From Dyadobacter sp. (GTDB lineage Bacteria > Bacteroidota > Bacteroidia > Cytophagales > Spirosomataceae), in assembly GCF_017744695.1 (NCBI RefSeq), contig NZ_JAGIAS010000011.1, forward strand, positions 233,612 to 297,611: a DNA stretch of 64,000 nucleotides, written 5' to 3'. Shown one piece after another: positions 62,243 to 64,000 of this stretch. Positions within the stretch are counted from its first letter, which is position 1, and the number at the start of each line of letters is the position of its first letter. The translations under genes and the position numbers were made by a program. Under the pieces are notes generated by a model. That model was not told the origin of the DNA and made no database searches. It worked only from the letters and a program-made list of their open reading frames with translations.

Positions 62243-62304
62243 GCCGACCGCCGAACACATATCGCGATAGATGGTTCGTCTATGGTTGGCCGTCGGCGGT
62301 CGGC
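62243..62304. repeat. Inverted repeat with 12-base perfect arms
   Basis: GCCGACCGCCGA (62243-62254) pairs with TCGGCGGTCGGC (62293-62304). The loop contains the 10-base palindrome TATCGCGATA (62260-62269). It starts about ten bases after the methyltransferase stop and could end or stabilise that transcript, but has no T run. Confidence 0.6.
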
Positions 62305-62443
62305 GATCTCTCCCAATACCGTTAACTAATAAATTCCACCCAAAGCGGTTAACTCCTTCTACAATTCTCCTTAGAAACTAAAACTAGTTCGCAATTCCGA
62401 GCAACTACTTTTAGTGTCTTCTTTCATTCAACAACCGCAAAAA

Positions 62444-63967
62444 ATGACTTTTAAAGAACGCCTCAGCAACCTGTCCAGCAAACCGGATATCCTGATCATC
62501 CTGACCGACCAGGAAAGAGCCACACAACATTTTCCCGAAAACTGGGAGCAGGACAATCTTAAAACGCTCACATTCCTGAAAAAGAACGGTTTCAGCTTCG
62601 ATAGGGCATTCTGTAACACGTGCATGTGCTCACCCAGCCGCTCGACGCTGCTCACCGGCCTCTACCCTGCCCAGCATCATGTAACCCAAACCCTCACCGA
62701 AGGCGGCAGGTATTCGCCGGCCGAAATCGAGCTGGACAATACCCTGCCCAACATTGCCCGCATGCTTTTCGACGAGGGTTATGATGTGCAATACCGAGGG
62801 AAATGGCACGTCAGCAAAGGTTCCGACGGCGGCAGCCCGGCGGCTTCCGACATTGCGATGTACGGTTTCAGAGGCTGGATCGCACCCGACGCGGGCGAGG
62901 ACACTGCCCCCGAGAATTTTGGTGGCGGATTTGCCAACCACGACAAAGCATACGTGCAGCAGGCTATTACCTACCTTCAGAGCGTCCGGGAAAGAAGGCA
63001 AAAGGGCGATAAACAGCCCTACTGCCTCGTGGTCTCGCTTGTAAACCCACACGATGTGCTTTGTTATCCCAAGGGTTTTAATTATGGATACGGGAATGAT
63101 TTCCTGAATGGCCCGATCCAACTCCCCGCAACGGTAAATGAAGACCTTGCCACCAACGGTAAACCTTCCGCGCAGGCGCAGGTGAAAGCTACGGGCGCAC
63201 TAAGCCTGGGCCCACTCCATACGCAGGAGAAGCAAACCAATTACATTAACTTTTACGGAAATCTGCTGCGCGTGGTTGATACGGAGATCGGCTTTCTCAT
63301 CAAGGAGCTTTACCAGGAAGTGGAAGGAAGCAAACTGGCCGATCAGGCGCTGGTCATCCGGCTGGCCGACCATGGCGAAATGGGTATGGCACATGGAGGC
63401 ATGCGGCAAAAGGCATTTGTAGCTTACGAAGAGGCGACGAGGGTCCCGATGGTCATTTCCAATCCGGTACTTTTCCCCGAAGACGCCAGCCACAAATCTA
63501 CGGAGCATTTGTCGTCGCTGATTGACATCCTGCCTACAATCGCCGCGATCGCCGGTGCTACGGCGCCACAGGGAATCAGGGGTACCAGCCTTCTGCCGTT
63601 ACTTCAGGAGGATAAACCCGTACAGGAAGCGATCCTTTTTACCTTCGATGATACCAAGGCCAGCGCTTCCAATAAGCCCAGCGTGGTAAAAGCCGCCAAC
63701 CGGATTCGCGCCGTACGCACGAAAGACTGGAAATACACGCATTATTTCGACGCGCTGGGCGGTTATCCCGATGAATACGAGCTGTACGACCTGCGCCAAC
63801 CCGACGCTACGGAATACGAAAACCTCGCCCACAAACCCGAATTTGCCGATGTACGGAAGAAAATGGCATTACTGCTCGAAGAACAGGTAAGGCAAAAGCT
63901 ACTGCTCAACCCCGAGCCATTCGACAAGGAGAAGTTCCTGGAATGGTACGACCGGCAGGGAGAATAG
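62444..63967 (+). CDS. Sulfatase (type I formylglycine enzyme) without signal peptide
   Basis: About 507 residues from ATG 62444 (the earlier in-frame codon at 62414 is GTG). The maturation motif C-S-P-S-R is in CNTCMCSPSRSTLLTGLYPA, so Cys62 would be converted to formylglycine; ILIILTDQERA at the start gives the metal-binding Asp pair, RGKWHVSKGSDG the conserved Lys/His, and VIRLADHGEMGMAHGGMRQK the second Asp/His metal site. The family hydrolyses sulfate (or phosphonate/phosphodiester) esters. It lacks the usual export signal of Bacteroidota sulfatases, suggesting a cytoplasmic substrate such as a choline-sulfate-like small molecule. No maturase gene is in the window. Confidence 0.9.
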   Translation: MTFKERLSNLSSKPDILIILTDQERATQHFPENWEQDNLKTLTFLKKNGFSFDRAFCNTCMCSPSRSTLLTGLYPAQHHVTQTLTEGGRYSPAEIELDNTLPNIARMLFDEGYDVQYRGKWHVSKGSDGGSPAASDIAMYGFRGWIAPDAGEDTAPENFGGGFANHDKAYVQQAITYLQSVRERRQKGDKQPYCLVVSLVNPHDVLCYPKGFNYGYGNDFLNGPIQLPATVNEDLATNGKPSAQAQVKATGALSLGPLHTQEKQTNYINFYGNLLRVVDTEIGFLIKELYQEVEGSKLADQALVIRLADHGEMGMAHGGMRQKAFVAYEEATRVPMVISNPVLFPEDASHKSTEHLSSLIDILPTIAAIAGATAPQGIRGTSLLPLLQEDKPVQEAILFTFDDTKASASNKPSVVKAANRIRAVRTKDWKYTHYFDALGGYPDEYELYDLRQPDATEYENLAHKPEFADVRKKMALLLEEQVRQKLLLNPEPFDKEKFLEWYDRQGE

Positions 63968-64000
63968 TCGGCTGTCGGCTGTCGGCTGTCGGCTGTCGGA
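63967..64000. repeat. 7-base tandem repeat (GTCGGCT, four units plus) at window end
   Basis: Four consecutive GTCGGCT units and a partial fifth begin at the last base of the sulfatase stop codon and run off the window, so the total length is unknown. Confidence 0.85.

Overview
The window reads as chromosomal DNA of a Bacteroidota bacterium, most likely a Cytophagales/Dyadobacter-type soil organism. The evidence is a SusC/SusD/SusE outer-membrane glycan-uptake locus, a one-polypeptide hybrid two-component regulator, weak Shine-Dalgarno sequences, several matches to the Bacteroidota promoter word TAnnTTTG, and a NuoC-NuoD fusion in a full NADH dehydrogenase operon. The genus is an inference. 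I see no tRNA, rRNA, CRISPR array, transposase or integrase, and no gene-free stretch longer than 300 bases; the gaps of 200-280 bases hold the promoters, hairpins and repeats listed.

Layout. 1-3.8 kb: the end of a GT87-type membrane glycosyltransferase, a protein with three phage tail-collar repeats, a Crp/Fnr regulator and a VOC protein. 3.9-17.5 kb: a starch/alpha-glucan utilisation locus on the minus strand (susC-susD-susE-GH13 amylase) behind two regulators. One is a membrane AraC protein with two putative starch-binding modules ahead of seven helices; the other is a hybrid two-component system. 17.5-20.6 kb: DUF3455 lipoprotein, vanadium-dependent haloperoxidase, SAM methyltransferase, and a clear terminator. 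20.6-35.1 kb: nuoA-B-CD-E-F-G-H-I-J-K-L-M-N, tightly packed and complete. 35.2-43.1 kb: CBS protein, VOC protein, a GNAT remnant, a Tat-exported protein of unknown role, a repeat-filled gap with a long fold-back, an M19 dipeptidase, a two-gene molybdenum hydroxylase and a DUF1345 membrane protein.

43.3-60.4 kb is the most unusual part. It is an island of caspase-like and STAND proteins: a CHAT protease with an nSTAND-type membrane NTPase; a caspase fused to an alpha/beta hydrolase (lipase-like); a caspase-NACHT-ten-WD40 receptor; an AmpD-like amidase-caspase-SGNH hydrolase triple fusion; and a small unknown protein. The genes form two convergent units with overlapping 3' ends (49 and 4 bases). 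The two caspase-hydrolase proteins share the same caspase plus middle region but end in different hydrolases. I read this as a candidate signalling and cell-suicide or immune module in which STAND/WD40 sensors activate caspases that release lipid- and envelope-cutting enzymes. The domains are visible in the sequence; the joint function is inference.

60.5-64 kb: a lipocalin-like lipoprotein, an O-methyltransferase, a sulfatase without signal peptide, two strong hairpins and a 7-base tandem repeat at the window end.
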